The notes below the pieces were generated by a model, which saw nothing but the letters and a program-made list of their open reading frames with translations, was not told where the DNA came from and did no database searches. This document shows positions 1-13,469 of a stretch of DNA of 64,000 nucleotides, piece by piece (the stretch's first letter is position 1; each line of letters starts with the position of its first letter). The DNA lies in the NCBI RefSeq assembly GCF_000143535.2, contig NC_037316.1, forward strand, positions 2,418,001 through 2,482,000. The letters run 5' to 3'. A program made the translations under genes and the position numbers. Origin of the DNA: Botrytis cinerea B05.10 (taxonomy: Eukaryota; Ascomycota; Leotiomycetes; Helotiales; Sclerotiniaceae).

Positions 1-2023
1 TTAGGGGGAGGTGTTCCAATAGAGCTAGTCACAGTATGATCACCTATTGTTATTGTAGCTATCTCTGGCAGGGAACGTTGTGGTCTACTACTTCCAAGCG
101 AGCTCAGTACCCCTGGAGTCGACATCTGAGATGGTGATATAAGTTGAGAAATGGGTGGTTTTGAATCGGATGGACTGAGCGGATCGTCAGCGCATTCTAA
201 CGCTTTTGATCCTTCCCTCGAGACGCTAGCCTCAGCCATCCGGTCATTGAAATCAGCAACATGTCGAGGAGGTCTATAAGTAGGTGCGTGTTGAGAGTCT
301 TGGTTAATCGAAATCGAGCTTTCAGGGCTTACAAGATCATCTTCAGCCTCCTCAGCTCGATGAGCTTCCCTGCCAAACTTGGATATCAATCTTTGCTTTT
401 CCTTCGACGGACCTTGGCGAACATCTTCCATACCTTTGGGAGGTGCAGGCCGTTGATCGCTCCGTTCCTCTGACTTACGACTGGCCCAGTCCGAAATCAA
501 ATTTATAGCCGCGTCATCTCGCGACAATGGGTTTCGTGATATAGCAGAACGTTTTGCTTTTGAATTAGACTGCACATGAGAATCCTGACTAGATGTGCTT
601 TGAGCGTTACTAGATCGTCTAGATTCCGAGACGGCACCCGATGCTTGCTCTTCCTCTTTTTCTTCCTCTTCTTCCGCGTCATCTTCCTCGGTAGATTGCG
701 GAGATGCTTGCGAACGCTTCTGCAAACTTTTGGAAGTACCAGTAGCCTCTCGATTAATAGTCAATTGTTTGTATTGCGGTTGCTTCTGTGCTAGCAATTG
801 AGACACTGGTATCGTATGATCCTGACCTTCAAAAAGCCCAGCAAGAGCCGTCTTGAGGTTCTCCAACATACGACTTTGATCGTGTAGTAAAATAGTACGT
901 TTATCAGGGCTAACATTGACATCATACAAATGAGTGTCTAATTCAATATTGGCAAATATGAATGGGGACTGAGTGCTTCCCCATCCATTGTATGATTTGT
1001 AGACTTCGTTGAAAGCTTTTGCCACTTGAGGAAGTCCACACGGTCTTGAATTTACGAAGAACATTTGCCTATCAGGAGTTTGACGACCTTCTCCCGTAGC
1101 TGGCCGCGAAATGTGACCGATGATTCGAATGTCTTTAGTGTCACCATCATTTTGTGTACTCCGTCTCTGACTAGGGCCACTCGTAGGCTCCAACTCTAAA
1201 CGTAAATCCATTGGAATTAATTGGGCCAGAGTCTTCGCACCAAATACATTAACAATGTTCTCTCTAGTAGTAGGATTCCCTTTTGTAGAAAAAATCGTTG
1301 TCTTTTTGCCCTTAGCTGCCTGCTGGGAGACTGTAAACTTGATACCTGTTTGTATACAAGCATATTGTCCCAAAACGCCTGTGACCTTGCCCCATTCTCG
1401 TTTTATATTCTTCTCAAGCTCTCGTCGTCTCACTGGCAGGTTGTTGAATAAGTTCTCTACTATCACTGTAGTTCCTTTCTGCGCCGCCACGACCGATGTG
1501 CCTTTCAATTTCCCTGAGATCTCGAATTCGAGCTTCGTGCCTTTCGGGGCACTTTCTGGCATGCATGTTATGACGGAGAAATTTGAGAGTGCGCATAATG
1601 AAGATAAGGCTTCACCACGGAACCCAAACGTTTGAAGAGTCTTGAGGTCGTTGTATGTCGACAATTTCGAGGTATGATGTTTGAGTGCTAAGGTATCATA
1701 GTTCTGCGGAGAAATTCCACCACCGTTGTCCTGTACCTCAATTGCTTCGAGTCCTTGATTTTTAAATCGCACATCTAGTTCATCGTTAGCAAGCGAAATC
1801 TTAAGAGTATAGATATGTACATGTTCTTACCAACACTCGTTGCTCCGGCATCCAGACTATTTTCCACCAGCTCTTTCACCACCGAACACAAATCGACAAT
1901 AACTTGGCCAGACTGGATCTGATGGATCTGGAGATGTTAAATTATCAGTAAGTACTATATAGCAAGCTGAGATCCTTGAGATATTCTCACCGTCCGGCCT
2001 TCAATAGGTTTTATAGTAGCCAT
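1..2023 (-). CDS. PMS1: PMS1 DNA mismatch repair ATPase, partial (C-terminus beyond left edge)
   Basis: MutL-family GHKL ATPase that partners Mlh1 in nuclear mismatch repair. Exons read 2023-1991, 1927-1831 and 1774 to beyond position 1; introns are 63 and 56 nt, the second with a CTAAC branch site. The N-terminus [11 protein letters not shown] is followed by the GHKL motifs: [11 protein letters not shown] (about residues 30-40, Glu33 and Asn34 for Mg-ATP), DNGGGI (59-64) and GFRGEAL (94-100), then the transducer region with [12 protein letters not shown] and [13 protein letters not shown]. After about residue 330 comes an acidic, Ser-rich linker, normal for PMS1/PMS2. About 634 residues lie in the window; the C-terminal endonuclease and dimerisation domain is off the edge. 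The start is fixed by the canonical N-terminal helix that begins a few residues before the conserved IxxGxV segment. No frameshift is seen. Identity is secure; it is distinguished from Mlh1 by the first ten residues and the long linker. Confidence 0.95.
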
Positions 2024-3544
2024 GGCATTTTCTTTTGAGTGTTGAACGCGATTGATGTTGGGAAGACGCGCCTGCAGAGGCACGACTTTAAAGTGGCTCG
2101 TTTTCGCGTCACAAATGTCACTTCCATTTCAATTCCATGAATGAATGGTCATATCATAAACAAATCTTGTCATTTATTTTACTGTTTGAATCGATCTCGA
2201 AGTATAATACTACATGTTCGAAGAGAAGCTGCCCTGTTCAATTGAATTATCAGATGGGAACCCAGATACAGCGAACACCATCACTGACACAGGGTAATGG
2301 GGGCTCGTACTCTCTCAGTCCCCCAGAGCACACCGGGGCAAGGACTCCATCTGTGGAATGTGTTGCCATTCCCTCTGTTTTTCCCTAGAGCACCCATATC
2401 CGCTTGAGCCAACTCCCATATAGTATAGTCAGTCGGCCAGTCGACGAGATTCCGGTTTGACCAACAATGGTTGATAATATCTCTTTCTTACGTTCGGCAT
2501 TAGGTTATCCTCTGTACACATCGCAATCGTTGGCTAATCATTTCGTGGGAACCCTTCACCGCTTTCGTCGATCACGCGGCATGGGGCCCATCCATCGATA
2601 CCGCTATTATCTACAGAGATAGACAGATAGATAGCATGATAAGATAGAGATAGAGATAGAGATAGGCTCGATAGGAAGATAAGAGATTTTTTTCTTCTGC
2701 ATGATGCATCACCACATCATTATTTGCAGCATCATTTCACATTTCACATCACTCACGTCACATCATCATATCGTGTCATGAGAAAGGGAGAACAAGCAGA
2801 GTCTTCAGAACCATGAACTTTTGTTTTGCTCTCGAGACGCAATCATCTTATCAGCAAATGCTAAATAAACTATGTCACAACGCTGCCATCCGCTTGCTGC
2901 TCGAATACCTGACCGGCGTGCGTTGAAAAAAGAAGCGAAAGTGCATGAACATGCAAGGACAGCACGAGCTCTTATTTTTGCGTCGTGCATGAGCAGAAGG
3001 GGGAGCAAAACCTTGCGAGAAAGAACGCAACTTCATATCTAATCCTAACTCTCCATTGAAACTCGTAGCTTAGAGTCCCCCTCTTCCCCTGACGGTGTTG
3101 GCATTCGTGGAGTGTACGTCAGGCTTCATAGTGTTGCACGTCCAAGTCTTAAATCGGCGTCGTGAATTGCAATACCTGAAGATGCCGAAAGCAAAAGGTG
3201 TGGGTTATTATTTTGACATTAAAGTGGTGACGCGACCATCCATGCGTCTACCCGATTTTTTTTGGTGATATGAGATCCTAAACATAACATGGGAAAGAAT
3301 TGCAAGAAAGGAAGCGCATAATTTTGTAGTAGTACAATCCATCAATGTAGGTGGATACTGGAGTTTGATGTGGAGGGAATGCAAACAAATTTCCATGGGA
3401 TCAACGTGCTGCACTAGAGTAGAGGAAAGATTTCGTTATGTGGTATCATCCATCGACAAGAAGCAAAAAGAAACGCAACGCGCAAAACTTGGTATTTTCA
3501 TGAATCGCATAAGATCAATGAGAGGTGGTGGTGATTTTGCCGAA
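2024..3544. other. Spacer between PMS1 start and areB end
   Basis: Carries the PMS1 promoter side (2024 onward) and the areB 3' side. I see no coding exon. Only the GATA-rich simple repeat at 2616-2667 and a stretch of CATCA-type short repeats at about 2700-2775 stand out. Confidence 0.6.
2616..2667. repeat. GATA/AGATAG microsatellite
   Basis: Imperfect run of GATA and AGATAG units. It lies about 600 nt upstream of the PMS1 start. It could bind GATA factors but is more simply a slippage repeat. Confidence 0.8.
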
Positions 3545-5550
3545 CTATGAAGTGACTGATTGTGGAGTTGACGATTCGCTGTCCCCAACCATATCTGCAA
3601 CACGCATTTTCTTAGCGCGAGGTGCCCCGTCACGCAATTCGTTGAGTTCACGTTCAACATCGTCCAGGCGACGCTTCAATTGATTTTCTCGACGTTGAGA
3701 TTCCTCAAGTCGGCTCATTAAATTATGCTCTGATTCTCTGAGCATCGCCACTCCTTGATTCGCATTGGCTTCATCTTGTTCGAGTTGGGTGACTCGACCA
3801 CGAAAGAGTTCGTTTATAACCTCTAGCTCGTTGACGCGAGTTTTCAAAGATGAATTTTGGGCGATAAGCTGTTCGTATGTCTGAGGTACTTCGAGACCAT
3901 GTGGACCATTCATAGATGGGGACGTAGATCTTATATCGCCAGGAGAAGGTTGTCGAATATGCATAGGCGGAAGAGACGGGGAGTGATTGTAATGATGTTC
4001 CTCCAAGCCATTTCCGTTAAATGGGGGTAAATGGTTACCATACATCGAGGGGGTCGCAGTTCTGGAGATAGGAGAATTCGATCCATCTGAATGGCCGTTG
4101 GCAGACTTTCCTGATGCTCTCCTATGTCCAAGTGAACCTGGCGGTGGTGTGCCAGCTTGCGATCGCGCTTGGTCGAGACCATTAGCTTCGTATAGAGTCT
4201 GCGACAGAACGCGTTAGCCACCGTGCCGTTTCTACAGAATTAATTACAATAGAACAAATACCTTTTTCTTTGCACCTTGAGCAGTACCTGAACTCTTCAC
4301 GCGATTTCGACTCTTGATAACATCTGTCTTGAGGCTTATCGGCCGAGGTCGCCCGTGCAATTTCAGGAAGAGACCACAGGCATTGCATAATACAGATCCG
4401 ATTTCATCTCTTCGCCATAAAGGAGTCGTTGAAGTCTGACAATTCTGACAGGTAGGCTGTTGGGTTTCGCGATCATTGTTAGCCATGGTCGCCATAATTG
4501 TGGTGTTGATAGTATGATAATTTGCAAAATCGCTATCGTTATCGGAGATTGGGAAACGGAGCGAAAATTCTCGCAGATTGTTCCTCTTGCTGATATCGCT
4601 TGAGGTGGTGTGAAGTGGTGGGATGGATGGGCAGGCACGGACGGAAAATCCCGAGTACGGTTGGCCATAAAAGACTAAACGACAAGGGATGATGGTCCGA
4701 TAAAGAAAAGGCGACCGTACAACACTTATCGGCACCTTTGTCCCAAGTGATTGCCAGGATAGGAGGGATAGGAGGGATAGGAGGGAGAGGAGGAGAATAT
4801 GGATGAGGAAAGGAAGAATATGAAAAGCCAAATAAATCTGTTGCATGGAGATCGGATCATCAGACTCAGAGAGAGAGAGACATTGGAAAGTGCTTCCGCC
4901 GATTTTCTGAACAATGGCCGTATAAAGGATAGGACGCGAGATTGATACAAATAGACGATGTATAGCGGCATCAGGTATTAAGGGGGAAAAGAGAATGCAC
5001 AACGTACTGGTGAATTGTTTTGCCCTCCCCCGGATGTGGCAGATGGTGATGATGTCGCATACCCCATATTTACAGTTTGCCCAACATTGAATGCTCTATG
5101 ATGTGCTAAATTAGCTTTTGAACTATGCTTTAGTATTTTGTACATCATAGCATTCAAATATATGAAACTATAATTCCCCTATCCACGAAAGCTTCAAGGA
5201 ATCCCAACATCGATTCAAATATCTTCGAGAATGGATAGTCTTTGTTCCTTCCATAAGAAACAAGAAGCATTGAACTCAAAACTGTTATCTTCAATTGAGT
5301 TGAACCCCTTCCATCATCCGAGACAATAGTAACATCAATTTATATTTTCCTCCGTAATTCGAACGTACCTCAATTGTGGTGAGCTTGTACCCGAAGCTAA
5401 TGAAGCCAGCGCTGATAGACCAGGGAGTTGTGGCAGTGATGCGCTATGGTGTAAAGAGTTCACTGTTGAGGTCGACGATGGCCGAGAAATTGGATCCATG
5501 GGTGGCATGATTGGCAGTGACTGCCTTCCATCGCTCATTGAGGGTGACAT
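3545..5550 (-). CDS. areB: AreB/ASD-4 type GATA transcription factor
   Basis: GATA factor of the AreB/ASD-4/Gzf3 class, in which a single zinc finger is followed by a C-terminal coiled coil; in Aspergillus AreB opposes AreA in nitrogen control. Model: exons 5550-5369, 4532-4262 and 4198-3545 (1107 nt, 368 aa), all phases consistent. The finger is C-x2-C-x17-C-x2-C (CQNC to CNAC) followed by the class signature [20 protein letters not shown]. Exon 3 holds the coiled coil, roughly from [12 protein letters not shown] to ERELNELRD, then an acidic Ser-rich tail. The 63-nt intron 4261-4199 is firm. The 836-nt intron 5368-4533 is less certain: the donor AG|GTACGT is good, but the acceptor GATAG|C was chosen by frame. 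A shorter product could start at Met codons just before the finger. The open frame also continues upstream of Met1 without an ATG. Confidence 0.88.
4533..5368 (-). promoter_or_regulatory. Long areB first intron, possible internal promoter
   Basis: Unusually long intron for this window. It contains GATA-factor sites (CGATAA at 4698-4703, CGATAAG on the minus strand at 4731-4725), a repeated GATAGGAGG block at about 4760-4795 (CT-rich on the sense strand) and a GA dinucleotide run at about 4868-4882. Multiple areB products are reported in Aspergillus nidulans, so an internal start site is plausible; this is inference. Confidence 0.4.
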
Positions 5551-7166
5551 TCGGAAAGGTGGCAGATCTCGACTTGAGTCTCCTGAGGAAGGCCGCAGAT
5601 GGATATCGAGGGGCGATGCCCGATAAATGGGAGCGAGTGTAGAAGCCGTGGTTGCGGTTTGGGGGGGTTTGTTATTAAATCACGTCCGGAATAGAACGCG
5701 AGGTATGTAGTTGTATTAAGGTTGGAATCGACTGTTCCCTAACTTTTATATATCTTCAAATGTCTATATCGAAAACAGCAGAGATCGTTCGGATTATAAC
5801 CAGAAGCAGGGCGAGTACGCTGACACTAGTAGCTAGAATGAAATTCTTCTTTGGGAATTGCAGGTAGGTGAATGAAGCACGAGACTTTTCGGTTGGCCCA
5901 AACGAATGACAATGGAATTCAGACTTTTAAAAGGGACTGGCTTGAAATTTGGGTATATGAGAACGATGAATGAAGAGACAGTAAATGATGTTACAATACA
6001 AAGTATCAAATCAGAGTTGCAAAGATTGAGAAAGAAGTTATTGAGGAAAAAGGAATGGCAGCTGGATCCTGGCCGCCCCTTATCCATTCGCGCTACCCTG
6101 CAATCGAAACAATCTATAAAAAGGATACTCCCGGACGCAAGGTACCTGATAATGACATTATGACAAGCTCCAAAAATGTACAATTTTTGCTACGAGGAAT
6201 GAGGTGTCTACCTACTCATTATTGCTTTTGAAGTCAAAGAATGTATTTGAAATTGGGTGCACAATATGTAGGAGTTTCACATTGTTATGGTTGAATCGAA
6301 TTGCTCCATCTCCTCGGAGTCTCCTCGACTCTGTACAAGTTTCTAGTTACAGCATTGAGCACATCAATCGATGCATGCAAGATCGAAACATCTAACTAGA
6401 GCTGCTGCTAAGAAGCTATGGTAATATGAAGTTTCAAGATTCAGATAGATGGACTGATAAAAAAAGCAATCTTCTAGAAGCAGTACGACGGAACGAGAGT
6501 GAATGGAAGCAATCATCACTTAAAGTAAGCTTATCATCTAGAATGAGTGTAACCTCTCTTAATCCTGTAATGCGATCAATGCAAGCCCTAATTATCATAA
6601 TCTATACATAACAGCTGGTATGTTAGGTCGGCTTCGTCTGATTCGATCAAGCTATACGATATGATATATAATGATATGTATCCGGGTGGAGGTTATGAGG
6701 AGATGATCCACGACTGTGGCGCTAAGGCGGCACAAGGGTTTGAGAGTTCCTGACGAACTGAGATAATTCAGTGGATCAGATTAATCGGCAGTCGATAACA
6801 ATCGAGGCAATCTCAACAGAGTGCAAGGAAATTAACAAGGCTGACCATTAAGAATCCTTGAAAGCAAGCCATCGAGAACATATCTAGTTTACCCCTGAGA
6901 TCGAAATTTAAGATTACGGTCACTTCTGTAGGTTAGAAGGAAGCTCAAGGAAGGAAAGGATAAAAATAAAATGTGTCACGAGCCAGTTAGAAACAATAGA
7001 TTAGTCCTTTCCTGTCCTGATCATGTGTGCGTATAAATAAAAGCACCCGGAGTAATGTGTACGGTGGACCTATTCTGAGATGCTCAGGTGTATGTATGTA
7101 TATCCATTTACCCCGATAAGCTGATCAGCGTAAATCGATCAATGATATGCATAGATGATATAAACT

Positions 7167-7202
7167 GGCATGAACGGCATGAACGGCATAAACGGCATAA
7201 AC
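7167..7202. repeat. 9-nt tandem repeat, 4 units
   Basis: Four head-to-tail units, GGCATGAAC twice then GGCATAAAC twice. It lies about 450 nt upstream of KRR1. Confidence 0.85.
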
Positions 7203-7503
7203 GGGTAAGTACCAGTGAAATCCTACATAAGATGGGGGTCTTCAGCTGGTGAAAAGAGGGCCGAGTTGTACTGAGTACAGGTACGGAGTAGAAACGTTTA
7301 TGGATGACGAATTCTTCAAACGCGATTTGATAACTTTAATCCTAATCGTCTCAATCACCAACAATCTGTAAATCTGTCAATCTAATCAATCAATCCTCCG
7401 CTTGAATATTCAGGGGTAAACGAACATTCCGATCCAGCCGATCCGAGGATGGACCCCGTGATTTTTAATCACGTGATAAACAACATTAGTGGTCGGTTGG
7501 GCT

Positions 7504-7510
7504 AACCCTA
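7504..7510 (+). promoter_or_regulatory. Telobox-like site upstream of KRR1
   Basis: AACCCTA within GCTAACCCTAGC, about 145 nt before the KRR1 ATG. Teloboxes are known in promoters of fungal ribosome-biogenesis genes, which suits the downstream gene. A single copy, so weak. Confidence 0.3.
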
Positions 7511-7654
7511 GCTGCAAGCTAGCAAGCTGCTACGGAAACCTAGATCGGATGCAAAGTTTCAAAAATATTCTTATTCTGCCATAACTTTTTTTTGAGTAGG
7601 AATTTTATATTTGAAGCTTCATCAGTCAAACACCCCTCACCATCAGCATTCACA

Positions 7655-8775
<1,121 letters not shown>

Positions 8776-9948
8776 AACTAATTTATCATGTGTATCAAGG
8801 ATTGTATATCGAGGCGCAATCGGGCGTTCGTGGGAAAAAGATACCTAATACAGTTTTGTATGTGGTAGATAGGATGATCTGCGTAGGTTATGTAGACTCG
8901 TACCAATTCAAGCATTTTCTACAAGCTCACTTCTATGGGGATGCCCTTTGCAACTGCAGCCTCGCCGCCGATGGTCGGATGAACGATGGAGAAACTTGAC
9001 ACAGGAATTCCGCGTGCATGCAGCATAGAAAGATGGAAACATGGAAACACGGACGTGTACAGGCCGATTACAGGCCGATTGGCAAAATAGGAAGATGGAT
9101 CCGCTGACAGAGATCACGCTTCTCCAAGATTAGCAGATCCCCCGAACTCTTACTAAACAAGCTTAATACTTTAATACTCTATAACCACGACGCAGCCCTT
9201 CAATTCATATCTCCAAGCACACATGTAAAGACAATTGGCTATCTTTTATCTAAGTCCTTGTAGATTCATCTCTGACCTGCATACATGCGGAGAAGACGGT
9301 AGTTGCTAGCTCTCTCTTCCAATCCAGCCATACAATGAGCGGCGATACTCTTCATGCTAGAATTTATGTCTGCTGTCCAGTGATAATCGGGAATCCGTAA
9401 CCAGTCGGGAAGGTGGTTGAATTGTGGCTATCGTGCATGTTTCTAGAATGAGAAGCTTGTGGCCTGGCGAGTGCTTGGCATTCCACTCACGAGCATTGCT
9501 GTATACCAACTCTTGGAACCCTTGCATATATTTATTTCAACATGAACAAAAATCTTGGCGGACAACGGCCGTCCCCGATTTATGCTATCAGCAGTTTGCT
9601 TTATGCGCGTCGAGATCGTTTCGTATCTTTGATGCGTTATTCGTGGGTCGTGTAGAAGATCTTTTGAGGGTGGGCGGAAGATGGGTGGAGTGGGAAGGCA
9701 TAGTAAATGTTACCTGCCTCTTTCATAACCACCATCGTGGAGGGGAAAACGTATGTGGATAGCTTCACATGTAGGAAGTCACAATCCACATTGATGCCAC
9801 TATTAGGATGTGGCCGAGATAATCCATTGTCTGAAGTATAAAGAGTTATGGATTTCCACCCAAGCTTTTGATCAACCAGCAGTCCTCTCCAACAGCAATC
9901 AATCCTCACGGCTTTTTCCTCCATCTTTCTTGGCATTCCGACTTCACC
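8776..9948. other. Spacer between KRR1 and the S1/P1 nuclease
   Basis: KRR1 3' side and nuclease promoter. No recognisable coding region. A 12-nt direct repeat (ACAGGCCGATT) occurs twice at about 9059-9083. Confidence 0.55.
9837..9843 (+). promoter_or_regulatory. TATA box of the S1/P1 nuclease gene
   Basis: TATAAAG 106 nt before the nuclease ATG, with a GAGATAA GATA-type site about 20 nt further upstream. Position fits a core promoter with a short leader. Confidence 0.5.
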
Positions 9949-11413
9949 ATGAAGGTTCAAACTAGTGCAGCGCTTCTCCTTTCCTCTTGGGTCCCAGCTA
10001 CATACGCTTGGGGTACCTTGGGACATTACACTGTTGGATACGTTGCCACCAACTTCGGTGAGTACTGATCTTTACCGTGATATCATGCATATCTCTAATA
10101 TCACGCTTCCACAGTCTCTACTGCCACAAAGACCTATTTCCAAGACATTTTGGGTGATACCAGCGCAGACTACTTGGCCTCTGTTGCTGCATGGGTTAGT
10201 CTTCCAACACAGATATAAAAGTGAACATGCATTTTTCTAAGCCCTCTACAGGCTGATTCATACCGATACACCACTGCTGGAACTTTCACGGCACCTTTCC
10301 ATTACATTGATGCTCAAGATAACCCACCTTCTTGTGAGTAAAGATATTTTTATAACAATTCCCTGAAGTAGGGTGATAAGAGGAAATTTATCTGCTCAAA
10401 TCAACTACCATATCGAGTAGAACGATACTGACATAACATCTTTTCAGCCTGTGGCGTTTCATACTCCAGAGATTGTGGATCTACAGGATGTATCATTAGT
10501 GCCATCAACAACTACGTGAGTCTGCGTTAGATTAATTATATTCACGAGTGATGCTAATTCACGATAGACAACCATCTTGCAAAAGGGCACTGCAAGTGCT
10601 GCTAATTTGGACATTGCTGCCAAGGTAAGCACCAATCCTCCTTTCGAAAACCATTACTAATATTCCCTAGATGATCATTCACGTATGTTCTGAATTCCTC
10701 TCCCAATTCTGGATTTCATCATGTCTCCATTCCCCTTATTCTACATGTCATTACCAAGGCGCATGGGCATCTCGCATAAAAAAGATAATCCGTACCACAT
10801 TTGTTCCCTCGTGGGCAAACCGTCAATATATCCATAAACATCCTTTACTCATACATCCTAGTTCCTTGGCGACATCCACCAACCTCTCCACGATGAGAAC
10901 CTCGATGTAGGTGGAAACACCATCTCCGTCACCTACGCCGGCAAAACCACCAACCTCCATTCAATTTGGGATACTGCGATTCCCGAACAATACACTGGCG
11001 GTTACGCACTTTCCGATGCCAAGACATGGGCAGCAACTCTTACAACCGCCATCAAAACCGGAACATACTCTTCTTTGAAAGCAGGCTGGACTGAAGATAT
11101 CGATCTCGATGATCCAATTACTTCCTCAATGGTTTGGGCATCTGACACAAATGCCCATGTTTGCGATACTGTTTTTGCAGATGGAGTAGCGTCGGTCAAG
11201 ACAGGTGATTTGAGTACCAATGGATATTATGCAGCTGCGATCCCAGTGGTTAAGTTACAGATTGCTAAGGCAGGATACAGGTTAGTAGCAGTAGCTCGCT
11301 TTCCTTGTTTCTATTAAGTATTTGGGATTTGGAGAGTATAATAGCTAATGATTGGTGAAAACAGACTTGCAGCTTGGCTAGACTTGATTGCCACTGGTAC
11401 CACAAACCTTTAA
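9949..11413 (+). CDS. Secreted S1/P1 zinc-dependent single-strand nuclease
   Basis: Extracellular nuclease that cleaves single-stranded DNA/RNA and 3'-nucleotides with three zinc ions. Eight exons: 9949-10057, 10115-10194, 10252-10333, 10448-10515, 10568-10624, 10671-10682, 10862-11280, 11365-11413 (876 nt, 291 aa), all phases consistent. A 20-residue signal peptide ends ...PATYA, so the mature protein begins with the zinc-binding Trp21. All nine ligands of nuclease P1 are present at an exact +20 offset: W21, H26, D65, H80, H136, D140, H146, H169 and D173; the core reads HFLGDIHQPLH. Length is normal for the family. Exon 6 is only 12 nt and encodes MIIH, including ligand H136, so skipping it would remove a ligand. 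A TATA box lies 106 nt upstream and an AATAAA 115 nt past the stop. Likely role is nutrient or phosphate scavenging; that is family knowledge. Confidence 0.95.
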
Positions 11414-11528
11414 ATGAAGCGAGATTTGGGAGTAGAGAAAAAATGGGGGAAGAAAGCGGGGAAGGAAGTGTATATAAGGACTCATTTCAAAATGTCAATA
11501 TTCATACCTAGGTAACTTTTATATGCAC

Positions 11529-11534
11529 AATAAA
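11529..11534 (+). promoter_or_regulatory. Candidate polyadenylation signal of nuclease gene
   Basis: AATAAA located 115 nt downstream of the nuclease stop codon, followed by more A/T-rich sequence. Confidence 0.4.
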
Positions 11535-11833
11535 TACACTTAACAAATAAATCTCAATATTTCTTTTGGAATAATAACGCAAAGTCATTTGATACAATGA
11601 TGCCACAACTCAGAGAGGTCATGGGATCTAGTCAATTTAACGAACTATGAGCAAAAAAGTATTCTCCTATACCAATCTTACAAGCGAGGCTCTCTAAGAT
11701 TTCCGAGTGAAACATTCGCCAATATTCATTTGAAACTATATAGTTGAAACATTTAAATAGTAGATGGATATACAACCCCGGGGCCCGCACACCTTAGCGA
11801 AAACGAACGAGGGGCCATCCGACATAGTAATAC

Positions 11834-11834
<1 letters not shown>

Positions 11835-11869
<35 letters not shown>

Positions 11870-11870
11870 G
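11835..11870. repeat. CA then TA dinucleotide microsatellite
   Basis: A run of about thirteen CA units passes directly into about five TA units. Confidence 0.9.
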
Positions 11871-13469
11871 TATTTACACAACTAATCTTTCATCTCGCGT
11901 ACACACAAACATCAACCTCAATCCCGATAGGCGCATACCCCAATCTCAACACTATACCATAATCATATCGATTAGTTATAGAATGGTTAACTACAACTTA
12001 GTATATACAACATCACACATCCATTTCTTTCCATCCCCGCAGGAACGATATCGAGAAATCGCATCCATTTCGTGTATTTCCATTTCTGGAAAGGGGGAAA
12101 AGTCCTATGGATTTTTTTTTTATAAAAATAAAAAAAAGCTCGAAATAGAGAATTTGTTTCCTGATCTGATATGATATTATCTGCTTTGATAGTAAGTAAG
12201 TATATCAAGGGTTTAATTCCGATTTCAAGTTTTCACTGTTACTCGTTTCGTAGATAGATAGATAGATAAATAGGTAATATGTTTTTATCTATCGGTACTT
12301 CTGTATGTACAGTAGTGATTTTCATCTCTTGCAATTCGGAACTTGCTATTTTCTCGTGTGGAAACTTATGACAGATGTATAACTGAGATGGATCGAGATA
12401 TTTGGGGCTGTTCTTCGGTGATGGTATTGGAATGGAATGGGCAACTGGAGGATTCTTCCATTACTGCACGTTCCGTAATGTTTGTGTTGAATCATCGTAC
12501 AACAGTTACGATAGGAATTTGCAATGTCTAAATTTCTATCACCCTTATAGAAGGAAGTAGAGGGGATAGACACAACACTGTCATAGTGACAAACCAAACA
12601 GAAAAAGTAGGTATAACCGTCAGAACAACATCCTCATTCATTCCATCACTACATAGCCAAACCATCCTCTTCAGTCTCATCTCATATCTTCCAATCCACC
12701 ACCCAATTTCGCACCAAATAAGCATGCCGTTTCTTCTCTCTTCCCATCTTCACTCATCTACTAATTCCGATCCCAACTTATATGTCACCAGTGTCAACTG
12801 CTCTGCCATCCAACCATCACCATATCTCAACATTAGATATAAATATTATACGTATAATTCCAAAGTCCAGCCACCCATCCACCAAGTAAAGCTCGAGTAG
12901 CCCACTCGCCTTTCCATATTTCCAGTCCAATCTTCACCAGAAAGAAATAGGACAGAAACTATCCCTGTAAAAAGTTCGTTCCAAAAAGACTAAAGTCCGC
13001 GCCAAAAGAATCGTGTATGAACATCAATCACGTATACGCATCATAAAAAATTAAATAAAAAAAGCAATCAAGTGAAAACACTCGAATCCATCACTCCATC
13101 TCTCTCCAATCCGTGTTACGAATAAAGCATAAAAATAGGGGTATAAATAAGACAGAAAAAATGGCAATGAAACTAGTTTCGATAGATTTCAAAAGTGTCA
13201 TGTCTGGTATATGGAGTATTCGGGAACTCCTGTACCATCGGTAATATATTTGGGTTGAAGAAATAATTCGAAGGAAAAGTGAGTGTTGCGTTGAGCAAAA
13301 ATAATATAAGAATGTATGTGTTGGACAGAAAGTGAAGTCATGATAAAGGCGAAGCCGAAGAAAATATTACGTGGTCCAGACGTATTAGAAGATAGTATTC
13401 GGAAAGATATCCAGGAGATAGGAAATTATACGATGAGAATGAGGATATAGTATCATCAAATGGCAGAAA

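Larger units (their letters stand above)
5551..7654. other. Divergent spacer between areB and KRR1
   Basis: Shared upstream region of two divergent genes. Overlapping antisense open frames at 5833-6183 and 5906-6163 have no recognisable product. The region holds the 9-nt tandem at 7167-7202, one TACGGAGTA at 7282-7290 and a telobox-like site near KRR1. In the first 140 nt the areB frame stays open upstream of its ATG. Confidence 0.55.
11414..13469. other. Convergent spacer between nuclease and SUN genes
   Basis: 3' flanks of two converging genes, with a CA/TA microsatellite, a T-run then A-rich stretch at about 12111-12137 and a TAGA run at about 12252-12270. No coding region recognised. Confidence 0.6.

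Noticed and set aside
5833..6183. 116-codon minus-strand frame with an 85-codon plus-strand frame over it
   Set aside because: No family signature, no splice partners, and both strands open in AT-rich DNA.
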